64,000 bases of DNA from Larix kaempferi. Lineage: Eukaryota > Streptophyta > Pinopsida > Pinales > Pinaceae. The position numbers and the translations under genes were made by a program. Within the stretch, counting starts at the first letter, position 1. The number at the start of each line of letters is the position of its first letter. Positions 1-11,019 of the stretch are shown here, one piece after another. The DNA lies in NCBI GenBank assembly GCA_027924585.1, contig BSBM01000007.1, forward strand, positions 7,789,001 through 7,853,000. The letters run 5' to 3'. The notes under the pieces were generated by a model that was not told the origin of the DNA, searched no databases, and saw only the letters and a program-made list of their open reading frames with translations.

Positions 1-1
1 T

Positions 2-1726
2 CCTCAACCAACAGACAATATTGTTCAACCCTTAATTGCAAATGAGGACATTGCTCCTGAAGAACAAACTCAACAAACTCAAGAAAATATGCGATTAAGG
101 AGATCCACTAGAGAGAGGAGAAATGCAATTTCGAACGATTATATCGTATATCTCCAGGAACGTGAGGTAGAAAGTGGAATGATGGAAGATGATCCAATCA
201 ACTTCCAGCAAGCCATGAAAAGTTCCAACTCTCAGAAATGGATTGAAGCCATGAATGAAGAGTACAAATCTATGCAAGAAAATAAAGTTTGGGAACTTGT
301 CCCATTACCAGTTGGTACGAAGCCCATTGGTTGTAAATGGATATTTAAAACCAAGCGGGATTCAAATGGTAATGTAGAAAGATATAAAGCACGTCTTGTA
401 GCTAAAGGCTTTAGTCAAAAAGAAGGAATTGACTTCAAAGAGACCTTCTCTCAAGTTTCTACGAAGGACTCTTTCAGGATAATCATGGCACTAGTTGCAC
501 ATTATGATCTTGAGTTACATCAAATGGATGTTAAAACAACGTTTCTCAATGGTGACATTGATGAAACAATTTATATGGTACAACCAGAAAATTTTGTGTC
601 CGAAGACTCAAAGAATATGGTTTGTAAATTAACTAAATCCATTTATGGGCTCAAGCAAGCTTCTCGTCAGTGGTACTTCAAGTTTCATCAAATTATTGTC
701 TCATGTGGTTTTGAGGCAAATCTTATGGATGAATGTGTGTATCACAAATTCAGTGTGAGTAAGTATATTTTCCTGGTTTTATATGTCGATGACATATTGC
801 TAGCCACAAATGATATTAGCATATTGCACGACACCAAGAGATTTTTATCAAAACATTTTGAGATGAAAGATCTTGGTGATGCCTCCTTTGTCTTAGGAAT
901 CCAGATACACCGAGATCGTTCTAGGGGTATTTTAGGATTGTCACAAAGGACCTATATTGATAAAGTCCTCCAAAGGTATGGCATGCAAAATAGCAAACCA
1001 GGTCATACCCCTGTCGCTAAAGGAGACAAATTCAGTCTTAATCAATGCCCTAAAAATAGTTTAGAAAGTCAAGAAATGCAGAAGATTCCTTACGCTTCGG
1101 CTGTGGGGAGTCTAATGTATGCTCAGGTATGTACACGTCCGGATATTGCGTACATTGTTGGCATGTTAGGCAGATATCTAAGTAACCCTGGAATGGATCA
1201 TTGGAGTGCAGCCAAGAGGGTTATGAGATATTTACAGAGAACAAAAGAGTACATGCTTACATATACGAGATCGGATCAGTTAGAGATCATTGGGTATTCC
1301 GACTCCGACTTTGCTGGATGCCAAGACAGCAGAAGATCCACATCAGGCTATATTTATCTGTTGGCTGGTGGAGCAATTTCATGGAGGTCTGCCAAACAGA
1401 CACTCATAACTTCATCCACCATGGAAGCAGAGTTTGTAGCATGTTATGAGGCATCCAATCAAGGAATATGGCTACGAAATTTTGTCACTGGGCTGCGTGT
1501 TCTGGATGGTATTGAAAGACCACTGAAGATATTTTGTGACAATAAATCAGCAGTTTTATATTCCAATAACAACAGGAGTTCTACAAAATCAAAATACATT
1601 GATATCAAGTTCCTAGTTGTAAAAGAAAAAGTACAGAGTGGACAGATATCCATAGAGCATATTGCAACAAACTCCATGATAGCGGATCCGCTTACAAAAG
1701 GGATTACCACCCAAGGTCTTTCATGA
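2..1726 (+). CDS. Ty1/copia Pol, reverse transcriptase and RNase H (5' partial)
   Basis: The frame is open from the left window edge to a TGA at 1724-1726, so the true start lies outside the window. It encodes the C-terminal part of a copia polyprotein: the RT fold with the motif DVKTTFLNGD near 527-560 and the catalytic YVDD at 782-793, then the RNase H domain with SDSDFAG near 1297-1318 and the family-typical tail MIADPLTKG close to the stop. These enzymes copy the element RNA to cDNA in cytoplasmic virus-like particles. There is no internal stop or frameshift in 575 codons, unusual for this window, so the copy is fairly young. The wording of the RNase H region resembles Tnt1/Tork-type plant copia elements; this lineage call is inference. 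A 3' untranslated stretch, polypurine tract and LTR follow in the expected order. Confidence 0.96.
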   Translation, partial: PQPTDNIVQPLIANEDIAPEEQTQQTQENMRLRRSTRERRNAISNDYIVYLQEREVESGMMEDDPINFQQAMKSSNSQKWIEAMNEEYKSMQENKVWELVPLPVGTKPIGCKWIFKTKRDSNGNVERYKARLVAKGFSQKEGIDFKETFSQVSTKDSFRIIMALVAHYDLELHQMDVKTTFLNGDIDETIYMVQPENFVSEDSKNMVCKLTKSIYGLKQASRQWYFKFHQIIVSCGFEANLMDECVYHKFSVSKYIFLVLYVDDILLATNDISILHDTKRFLSKHFEMKDLGDASFVLGIQIHRDRSRGILGLSQRTYIDKVLQRYGMQNSKPGHTPVAKGDKFSLNQCPKNSLESQEMQKIPYASAVGSLMYAQVCTRPDIAYIVGMLGRYLSNPGMDHWSAAKRVMRYLQRTKEYMLTYTRSDQLEIIGYSDSDFAGCQDSRRSTSGYIYLLAGGAISWRSAKQTLITSSTMEAEFVACYEASNQGIWLRNFVTGLRVLDGIERPLKIFCDNKSAVLYSNNNRSSTKSKYIDIKFLVVKEKVQSGQISIEHIATNSMIADPLTKGITTQGLS

Positions 1727-2186
1727 GCACACTGCTCATATGGGTGTTGTCTCATTTGAGGATATCCAAATTTAGTGGGAGTTTATATTATTCATTGTAT
1801 ATTGTTCTATGTTATGTTTAGACTTTATCTATACATTTGGATTGTGTTCTGCAGAAATAAAGTATTCATTTTATTGCACTCTGTTAAATTATGCTAAAGA
1901 TTTGATCTTAATAAAGTTAAGTAGGACCAGTTGGAAATAGGCATGAATAGATCACATTGCATGTAATTTCCATGCTATGCACTCATGATTGATCTATGTC
2001 ATTTAGCTGTGCAGATATATGTGACCATTGATTGGTCTAGTAACGATTGATGTAACAAAGGCCACCTTGATCCTATGTCAGTATAGTTAATGGACCAGAT
2101 TGTTCGGATATACCCTAAGGACATGATAGCAAATTTTGAGCTCATAAGGTTAAGCACATTTATTTGATTACATATGCATGTGGCCT

Positions 2187-2196
2187 AGTGGGAGAT
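2187..2196 (+). promoter_or_regulatory. polypurine tract of the copia element
   Basis: A purine-rich run (tagtgggaga) lies immediately before the TG that opens the LTR at 2197. This is the usual plus-strand primer position in copia elements. Confidence 0.75.
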
Positions 2197-2755
2197 TGTT
2201 AGATTAATTTTTGTAATTAATCTATAATTTGGGCCACACATGTAAATAATTAAAATGTGTGTGCTATCATTTAATTAAGCCTAAATATAGTGATCTAATT
2301 AATAATTGATTAATTGGCTTAAGGGTATAATTGTCATGAGATTATTGTGTAGATACCATTAGATAATTATTATTTCTATGAGGGGCGGAAATATAATTGT
2401 GATAAAATTAAAACTGCCCTAGCGGTTATTGTGATAAAACTGCCCTAGCGGTTTATAAATAGGGTTATGGTCCCCATTCTACCACGACGCATTCCAATTT
2501 CTGAAAATCCTCTCAGAGAGAAGTTGACACAGAATCTAGTGGCTAGAATTGGAAGACCATCTCAAAGGGTTCTCTTCCTATAAGGTTTCTCCTTCAATGG
2601 ATTCAGGTATGCTTCCGCTATTAATTTTCTACTCATTGTTTTAATCAGGAGGTATATATAAATTAGGGTTTTCATTTTGTTTGATTTTAACAACCTTCTC
2701 ATGGAGGTTCAAAGTTGGGTCCCCAAGCTAAAAGTGTTAATTAGATTTTACAACA
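2197..2755 (+). mobile_element. 3' LTR of the copia element
   Basis: The LTR of 559 bp starts TGTTAGATTAAT and ends TTTTACAACA, so it has TG...CA termini. It follows the Pol frame by about 470 bp of untranslated sequence and the polypurine tract. An 18-bp motif beginning aaaactgccctagcgg is repeated at about 2410 and 2437, just before a TATA box. The five bases after it (tgaca, 2756-2760) are the candidate target-site duplication, but the left end of the element is outside the window so this cannot be tested. Confidence 0.85.
2454..2461 (+). promoter_or_regulatory. TATA box in the copia LTR
   Basis: TATAAATA lies in the middle of the LTR, directly after the duplicated ctgccctagcgg motif. This is the expected U3 promoter position. 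No transcript data are available. Confidence 0.6.
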
Positions 2756-3845
2756 TGACACCAAATTGTTTATATTTCAAAAATATATATTTTCATTACA
2801 TTCAATAAAAACCCTATTGCTTACATTTTAGAAACATGTATTTTCATCAAATACATTGCATAAAAAATTATTCTTATTTATAAGTAAACACACTTCTTCA
2901 ATAAATAAAATTATTTTGAAAAATAAATTATATGTTGGACTTTTATTTAGTGGCTAACTAAGATAGAATACTAATTTGGACATAAGATTATTATCTGGTC
3001 TAAATTTGAAATTTGAAATTTATTTTTATAAGAGAAATTGAATTTGGGAGGTAATTTGAATTTCCTACCAATTCAAAGTTTGTTTTATGTGGAAAAAGTT
3101 TTTTTTTCCAAAATTATTTTGTGCTTTCAAATATCTATTATGAAGATAATCACAATAGTTATTTTGCAATTTGAAAATTTCTCCTAAATTTTTAATTTTT
3201 TCCGAATAAAAATATGAAAGAGAAAACTAAACACGTTATATATTTAGAATGAGTTGTCCGTGTGAAATTCGGGTTTCAAAAAGACGTGAACGCAAATCTT
3301 GATGTCAACGTTAATACCGTTTATGGTCGTCTTCCTTTCTCAATTAACGACGTTAAACAATCTCGAGAAAAGTGAGTGGTTGATCTTATAAAAGTCGACG
3401 ATACACGTTTCAACTATATACAGTAATGAAATCGACGCAAAAATACACGTTTCAACTATATACAGTAATGAAATCGACGCAAATATACACGTTTCAACTC
3501 TATACAGTAATGAAATCGACACAAAAATACACGTTTCAACTATATAGACAATAGTGAAATTCACTTTATCAATTTATCTTAGCTTTTCCATGTAGATTGT
3601 AGACGTTAAAAAGTTAAGGATGTAGTGTTATGCGATGTCAATCTTTTTCCATATCCAATTTTTATATTTATAATTTTGAATTTGGATGGCGTAAAAAATT
3701 GTTTTATAATGGTAATTTATGCATGAATAATTAATTGACAATTGATGTATACTAAAATTATTATAGTCACTTAACTTGTTGTGGCGAGTAAACATCAATA
3801 GTCACTTAACTTGTGGCTGGTAAACATGGATAGATCACAAGTTAA
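2756..3845. other. AT-rich spacer, no gene seen
   Basis: The stretch between the copia LTR and the tandem duplication has no coding frame that resembles a protein. Its only clear structure is the 42-bp minisatellite at 3402-3569. It may be the old target sequence of the copia insertion. Confidence 0.6.
3402..3569. repeat. 42-bp minisatellite, four copies
   Basis: The unit opens with tacacgtttcaactatatac and starts at 3402, 3444, 3486 and 3528, an exact 42-bp period. Copies differ by one to three bases; the last is degraded after about 30 bp. A reverse-strand frame through it yields a repetitive peptide that is a by-product of the period being a multiple of three. Confidence 0.93.
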
Positions 3846-3890
3846 GTGTCATGAACAAGTTATCTATTACTTGTTCTCCATGCTTAATTG

Positions 3891-5439
3891 TAATCACCCG
3901 ATATATATACTTTTATCTATGCCTCAGCTATCTATTACAATAATTGAAACATCTATATAAATATCTATGATGTAATAAAATAAGTAATAACAATAATTGA
4001 AACATAAACAAGCCATAATTACAACTACTTTATCAAATCTTTATTCTTTTAAGTTGATGACAATGATGGAGACATTAGCCGATGAAGACATTAGCCTTAG
4101 AGATATCTTCAGCTTTTAAGTAATGCTTCTGAGGACGTTAAGAGTATTTCCCTCAAATATTTCTTAAAAAATAATGCTTCTGAGCGGGTTAAGAGTATTT
4201 CCCTCAAATATTTCTTAAAAAACATATCTACTTTGGCTTTATTTTTCCAGGGCATCAATGAGGCCATTAGCTTTACTCATCTAGGTACAAGATCTTTACA
4301 CTTATTGTTAATTGAGTGTAGATCGGGTGGTTGGGAGGAATGTTGTTATTCTTTCCACCCGGGTTCAAATTTTGCTTTATGACACTTGCTCCTTGGGAGC
4401 CGACTTTCTACATAATGATTGTAAATCTGGCCATACCTTGATTCTTTCAGAATAGCAGATGTTGGTATTTTGGGAAGAAAAAAGAAGGTCCTTGCACTTA
4501 TCGAACCAAGTCAGCATTGAACCAATGAGAGATATTTGGTTCCGATATAGGATAATGATATGTTCGCTCCACTCTCCCTTATCTCTTGTTCCTGTGATTC
4601 CTTACGGACGATGATCTGACGAGGTTGAAGTTGGATGGCTCATATTTTATCACGTCCACTCATGTCAGCTTTTTAAGAACGCACAGGCATAGTCATGACA
4701 GAATACTATAAACTTCGACATTGAATCAATAACGTCTCTTTTCCTAGCACATTATAAAAAGAAGGAAATATCGATTTCATTCCGTCGAGTGTGCATTGTA
4801 TTTGCCTTGGAAAATCAAAAGATTAGGTTTGTAAGCTGGCATACAATAATAGTTACTAATACTATTGATGACAATGATTCACAACAAAAGACAGCATGAT
4901 TTAGTTAAGTACAAGAGAAGTGTGTGGCGACCTGGTAATTAGGTGCCATATCAATCCGTCTTTTCTTTTACATCATGTGCATATTGTAGGGAAGCTTCCA
5001 AAAATATCATATTCGAATACCTCTATGAGCCTCGTTCCAAAGGTTTATCCCGGAAATAAATTAAAGTGGAAGAATAATGGAGCATGGCTATTTGCACTGG
5101 GATTTCGATGGTCACAACTGAACCGAAATATGATTCCATTATAAAAGCAATGACGAGTAGGATCAGGTCCACATATCACCTCCAATACTTTATATGAAGT
5201 CAAAATGTTATACCGTCCTCGTACGTAATATATGACGAGTAGGATCAGGTCCACATATCACCTCCAATACTTTATATGAAGTGAAAATGTTATACCGTCG
5301 TAGTGGGTAATAAAATTTTGGGAATAGCTGATGCTTAAATCTGTTCCTTGAGAACTTAAACTGGTAGACTGTGTGCGTTGGGCATCTATACTTTAATGTT
5401 TTGACGTCAGTGACGTTTACAAAAAGAAGTTGCCCTAAT
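3891..5439. other. unit A left part, non-coding with local duplications
   Basis: No protein similarity is visible. Two local direct repeats stand out: a 51-bp period with the phrase ttaagagtatttccctcaaa at 4138 and 4189, and an 82-bp period beginning tgacgagtaggatcaggtcc at 5151 and 5233. The second repeat is absent from unit B, so it arose in A or was lost in B. Confidence 0.7.
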
Positions 5440-8220
5440 TTGATTGAAGAACAACATCAATTTCCGTTTTCCACATGCACCGAATTACGAATATAACTCT
5501 TGTCTTCCTCTGCATTATCACCAAGGAACGATAACACATCATCGAAAAAAAGGACACGAGTTACACTGACCTCAAGACCAAAGCTTAAGCCATGAATCCT
5601 ATTGAGTGATTTAGCAATCTGAAGTGATATGTCGAGTCCTTCCAACACTATCGTGACAGGGGACAAATGTACCTTAAGCCTCTTGAGGATTTGAAAAAAA
5701 ATTATGTTGCTCCATTAATTATCATAGTAAAATTAACTATAGTTATGCACGTCCAAGTCCAGTTCACCATCCCCACTAACATGCCTATCTGAATTAGAAA
5801 CAGTCTTATATAAAGCCAATTGGTACGATCATAAGCCTTTGAAAGATTTGATTTAATAACCTTTGTAAGCTTCTCTTCAACCTTGATTGTATGGATACTT
5901 TCTTGCGTTGTCCCCACTTCTTCAATCCAAAAAACCAAACTGTTATGTTGATATATTTGCTGAAAGACCGGCTATAGTCTTTCAGGTATTATCTTCAAAA
6001 TAATTTTATAAATTGCATTACATAATGATATTGGCCTGAAATCCCCGAAATATGTTGGACGATAAACTTTTGGTATAAGAACTAGGAAGGTAGTGTTAAA
6101 ATTGAATGGATTCCTTCCTGAAATTCTAATATATTCAATAAACTTGAGTATATCCACTCCCAGTAACAAAAAAAAGTCAGGAAAAACTAATTCCACCCAT
6201 CCGAGCCTATACTTTTTTCCGTTTTTGCTTTACCCAAAGTAAATTCCAGTTCCTCTACAGAAATTGGTTAAAAAATATTGTCATTTTCATTTTGATTTAT
6301 TCATCTTGGAAAATAAGAGAAGGTTTTAACCTAAGTTAGGAGGGTACGACGGGTACAGGTACTAGTGCGCCACGTTTTGAAATAGGGTATTTGGGTAAGT
6401 CCGGGTATTATACATATATATAGATTTCAAGTTTAAATTATAAATTTATAATTAATAATTATATTAATATATTTATTATTAAGTTAATATGTTTTGAACA
6501 AGTAACACACATTTGACATTGGTATTGGTGCTTGCACATTAATTCAAATTACATATATGATATTGATATTGATATGAATCTACCAATTCTAGGGAAGACA
6601 CTACCATTTGTTGATCATAGGCGTGAGCCTCTATTGAGGAAAAACAACAATATTATTTGCTGAGACTAAATATTGTAGGGTTGTGGTCATGTAGCAGCCC
6701 TATTCCAGTGCATGAGAGTGCAACACTCCTATGGAAGCAGAAATCAGAAACTTACCCTTATTAAGGGCGCATTTCTCCTTCATGGGCTACATACTATCAA
6801 TCTGGGTGTGACCTCTTACAGCTGGGCGTGCCTCCATTGTTTGGGCATTTATCTCATAAAAGTGATGTCCTAAAACTTCAATAATACTCGTATTATTTAT
6901 AGCAGTTGTGCTTCCATTGTTTGGTCATTAATCTCATGCAAGTGTTGTCCTAAACTCTGACAATATTTATCTTATTTGCAGCAGTAGTCCCTGCCTCAAG
7001 GAGTCCACCTTCAACAATATTTAAGGTCAGATTGATTCTCTTATAATATATGATTGGCATTGAATATTTAGGAAGAAATTAATATTCTTATCTTGTTTAT
7101 TACTGGGTTCGTATTGTGGTGTTAAACCATTGGGATATGCAAACAACCTTAAACAATATTACACCATTGATTCACTAGCAGGAAGTCAAGGTTGGCTGAA
7201 AAAATCAGACCTTTTATCATTTGATGCAGAGACTGGTTTGTCTACTGAATGAAGTACCTGCGGAGTACCCAAACTCATGGTACGCAGCCCTTTTTAAGTA
7301 TCAGTACCCAAATTTCTTTGACCAAGTACCCGGTACTCGGGTGAAGTGCCCGGTACTTTCACGGTACTCCCAGAGGTAACAGTTCTGGTACCCGGTACGG
7401 GTACCCAGTACTGGTACAGGTGCCCAACCCCCCGGTAGAAGTACCTCGCAACTTAGGTTTTAACTACCTTTTCTAAATTATCACCTTTGGGTTCAGTATA
7501 AATGATGCTGAAAAAAATTCACTCCTTCTTTTGTTGAATGTTCAAAACCTCTTATCACTTCCCCACTACTCTTTTTAATTTCCCAAAAAGTATTCCTTCG
7601 CTTCCTCTAGTCAACAAACTTATGGAAGTAAGTTGTGTACTCATCCCTTAGATCAAACCACACCGCTCTGCCTCAACTTCTTGAGAATTTCATTTTTTAT
7701 CCTCTCTAGATCCTCTAGTATTTTCAGCTTCTCATTTCCTAATACTCTTGTATCCTAAGTAAAGATGTCCTCTATATTTTTCTATTTCTTTTAATCTCGT
7801 CTCTGTTTTTTACTTCTTTTATAGACAATTCCAGTGATAATTTCTTTTCCCTATATAAAGCTTTTGCAAATTGTTGGGTGGGTGAGAAATCCAAATTTGT
7901 ATCATAACCTTCCCATCATGATTTAATCATATTTATATACTCGTTATTTTCCAATCAATGAGGGTTAAACTGAAATGGTGTAGTTGGTTTCTCATCTCCC
8001 TTTTCCATTTGGATTATGATTGGAAGATGATGTGATCCGCCTCCGGTTACCCTTCGAGATTTGGACTTCTCAACTTTCTTCGAATGTTCCCCTACCAACA
8101 AGAATTTGTCTATTATTTTTGCTTTCTCGAACTCTCTTGATCTTTTGTTAAACCGTGCAGGTTTAATTTCTATTGGTTCAATGTCAATTAGATCCTCTAA
8201 ATCGAGTTTGGTCACAAGTT
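5440..8220 (-). pseudogene. LINE (non-LTR) ORF2 remnant, unit A
   Basis: Reading on the minus strand from 8215 downwards, the first fragment (8215-7955) ends with SHHLPI followed by PFQFNPH, the C-terminal signature of an APE-type endonuclease (canonical SDHxPI). After a linker come RT blocks: LVLIPKV ... FRPISLCN ... YKIILKII (6196-5972), then LSKAYDRTNW (5938-5702), then VLFFDDVLSF (5666-5457), where the canonical FADD has become FFDD. The order is that of plant L1-type ORF2. Stops, frameshifts and the hAT-like element inserted at 6331-7456 make it defunct. Flanking ends and a poly-A tail are not identified. Confidence 0.85.
6331..7456. mobile_element. hAT-like non-autonomous DNA transposon, unit A
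   Basis: The 1,126 bp element is bounded by imperfect inverted repeats: CTAAGTTaGgAGGGTAC on the left and CCTCGCAACTTAG on the right. It is flanked by a perfect 8-bp direct repeat GTTTTAAC at 6323-6330 and 7457-7464. Eight-base target duplications are typical of hAT transposons. The right 220 bp are crowded with GGTACC/GTACC-like words that can pair as subterminal sites. There is no transposase frame. It interrupts the LINE remnant between the endonuclease and RT parts, so it is younger than the LINE. Confidence 0.72.
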
Positions 8221-8634
8221 AAGTGGCTACTAGTTTAAATATATATTTTGATTTCACCTTATCTATGTTTATAGTTTTAAAGAAAAACTTATAAATATTT
8301 ATTTTTATAAATAATAAAACACTTTAAATTCACTCTTAATTTTTTGTTATTTTATTCATATTTAATTTATTATTATTATGTAATTAATTATATATAATAT
8401 ATTACATGGGTTTACAATTTATTCACTATTTGAATGTATTTAGCATTTTTTAATGCAATAATGGGGAGTTTGTTGCAGATAACTAGTTTAACTAGAAGGA
8501 GACAAATAACATGTAGATGATCTATGGACAATGGGTGATTACAAGTCGGTATGGGGAACAAGTGACACAAAACCTATCTATTCTGCCACCACCACAAGTT
8601 AAATAACCATGCTAATTTTATGAATTTCTTTATC

Positions 8635-8672
<38 letters not shown>

Positions 8673-9685
8673 AAAAAATTAATATAAAATTTAAATTTAT
8701 TTGTAAAGTAAATTAAAGTAAAATTTAAACATTAAAGAATCTCATTTATAAGGGTTTGGGAATACTATAAAGTAAGACTTAAATATAAAGGAATCTCATT
8801 TAATCTTAAGAATATTCACATATAAAGGGTACATATAATATCTTTGGGGAAAGCTAACGCAAAGATAATGGGTGTATCATATCATTCCAAGTAAGAATTA
8901 AGGTATTGAGAAATCTCTTTTATAAGGGATTGCTTAAAATTAAGAATGTATCCTATCGGTCCAATATTCACGAAGAAAAATATAAAAATGAAAGGGTGTA
9001 TCCTATCGGTCCAATATTGACATAGAAAAATATCAAAATGAAACGGTGTATAATGTTTGAGTGGAAAGCTAAAGAAATAATAATGGTACAAGTTCAAAAA
9101 ACAAATCACTAATTTTTATATAATATATTAATATTTGTTAAGTTGTAAATAATGTAAAATTCTCAAACTCTTCTTTTTATTTTTTTTATTATGTATTTCT
9201 AAATATTTTACATTTAATATTAATATCAAAAATAGAAAAAAAATTGCCAAATGTAATATTTAAAAACCATAAATTATATTGAAATAAATTCATTTATGAA
9301 ACACAATTACAAACTGTAAATTTTGGTCAAATTAACATCATAAATCTTAAGATAAATTATTTCCAACCATCTAGAGATTTTAAATATATCCAATTTAAAT
9401 TATTATTATTTTAAACTTTTAAGCTAGATTTTGAACTTAATTTTCTCGCTCGACTAATCAAGTATTTTGACCAAGTTTTTTTCTTAGTACAAAATTGCAA
9501 ATAATCTCTGTCATAATATGGTACATATAAATCAACAATCACTTAATTTAAAATATTTATTTATACTTATTTGTATTGGATACAATTAAGTAAACATTTT
9601 ATTTATAATTTTTTTTATAATGTGATGAAATAATATTATTTTAAGATTTAATTTTATAAATATTATTTCTTTAATTTTATTAAAC
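8221..9685. other. AT-rich spacer with (TA)n, unit A
   Basis: Very AT-rich sequence between the LINE and the PLE fragment, with a (TA)n run at about 8642-8670 and two near-copies of a 60-bp phrase containing cctatcggtccaatatt at about 8950 and 9001. No gene is seen. Confidence 0.6.
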
Positions 9686-9697
9686 AAATATTAATTA

Positions 9698-10058
9698 TGC
9701 TAAAGATCTTATTGAACGGAATCTCTATAAAGGTGTTTATGCAATACTTTGTTCATGTGGGATGAGGTATATTGGTGAGAAGGGTTGCTCCATAAAAGCC
9801 AAGATAAAAGAACACATGGCAGACATAAAGCATGGGAGAACCAAACAATCAATTGTAGCTGAACACTATCATGACACTAAACATCGTATGTGTGTTGAGG
9901 ATACAGAAGTCCTTGCAACTATCCCTCACCACTACAAAAGGAAAATACGGGAAACCCTATAAATTGAGAAATGCAAGAACAATTTTAACCGAGATGATGG
10001 TCTAAAATTAAAGGAATCCTAGAAACGTGTAGTCCACATCCTTAGGAATAACCCTACC
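9698..10058 (+). pseudogene. PLE GIY-YIG fragment (left pseudo-LTR), unit A
   Basis: The fragment begins abruptly at tgctaaagatc, matching the C-terminal part of the PLE ORF at 48188 onward. It encodes a GIY-YIG nuclease with GVYAI-CSCGMRYIGEKG and then the IKEHMADIKHGRTKQSIVAEH segment. In PLEs this domain nicks target DNA. A TAA (9961) and a TAG (10020, where unit B has TGG) interrupt it. The sequence aaatattaatta just upstream (9686-9697) recurs after the main PLE at 50480-50491 and is the candidate target-site duplication. The gypsy 5' LTR follows directly, after the gypsy target duplication ctacc at 10054-10058. Confidence 0.88.
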
Positions 10059-10998
10059 TGTTAAAGGTCAAATCTGCACTTCTCCGTTCATGATCACATT
10101 GCTCCGTTGATCACACAAGGACACTATGGATGGAAGAGCTAGGTTGACCCTGGATGAGTTATTGCCGAGACTACATTCTTCAGCTGAAAAACATATTTTT
10201 TCTATAGTTTTCACTATGTGTGCGCTACTATTGCCACAGTATTCTAGCGTTCTAAATGTTGGACTTATTGAAGACAACCCATGCACATCCTCAAAAATGT
10301 TGTGAACTCTAGTTGTCAAATCCAAAAGTTGCATACTGTGTGCTAGTCTATTTGTATGAAACACGTGCACATCTTAAGATTAAATGAAAAAATATATTAA
10401 GATTACAAATTGGGATTAGTTGAAGTTTGTTCTGCAACTTCCCCAAACTCCCAATTCAACCACCTCTCGAATTCAACTACCAAACTTGTGCCATAAATGC
10501 AAGGGGAAGCCATGAGAGAGGGACCTAGAAGGAATGATAAGTTGATGTTACGCTGGAGGAATTCTTAAGTCATTGTGAGGAGCAGGAGCCCAGGACTCGG
10601 TTGCAGAAGTGTCTAGACAAATCAGGTATATATGTACTTATCTGCATTTTTTTGACAATAAAAGGTGGAAATACACTTCCAGTCCCAATTGAATTTCTAT
10701 TGGGTCTGAATGTCTATTTGATTGAATGTCTGATTGTGATTAATGTTAAGTTGTTTTCAATTTCATTATCTATTTGCAGTCAAGATACGTTGAGGAAGGT
10801 TAACTTGTTTTGGGGTTTTGTCACTGTGAAAGGTTGGGCAAAAGCTAGGACCAACCATCGTTCAAAAGGTACAACTTTCGAAATCCTAAACTCTTTCCAT
10901 TCGTAGTAATTAATGAAAAACATGAATGTATTTACCTATCACCCCATGTAATTTGGTAGTGTCGTTTCCCTCACTATAAGGTATTTTCCTGCACAACA
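10059..10998 (+). mobile_element. gypsy 5' LTR, unit A copy
   Basis: LTR of 940 bp with ends TGTTAAAGGTCA and GCACAACA. It is homologous to 21622-22563 and to the 3' LTR at 45179-46016. It is preceded by ctacc and followed after four bases by the primer-binding site. Confidence 0.9.
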
Positions 10999-11002
10999 GA
11001 AC

Positions 11003-11019
11003 TAGCGACTCCATTGGGG
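11003..11019 (+). promoter_or_regulatory. gypsy primer-binding site, unit A
   Basis: tagcgactccattgggg lies four bases after the LTR. It is close to the tRNA-Arg-type site TGGCGACTCCGCTGGG used by Tat/Ogre-lineage gypsy elements, with two to three mismatches here. Confidence 0.7.

Noticed and set aside
3340-3564. Reverse-strand repetitive peptide
   Set aside because: Product of a 42-bp minisatellite whose period is divisible by three.
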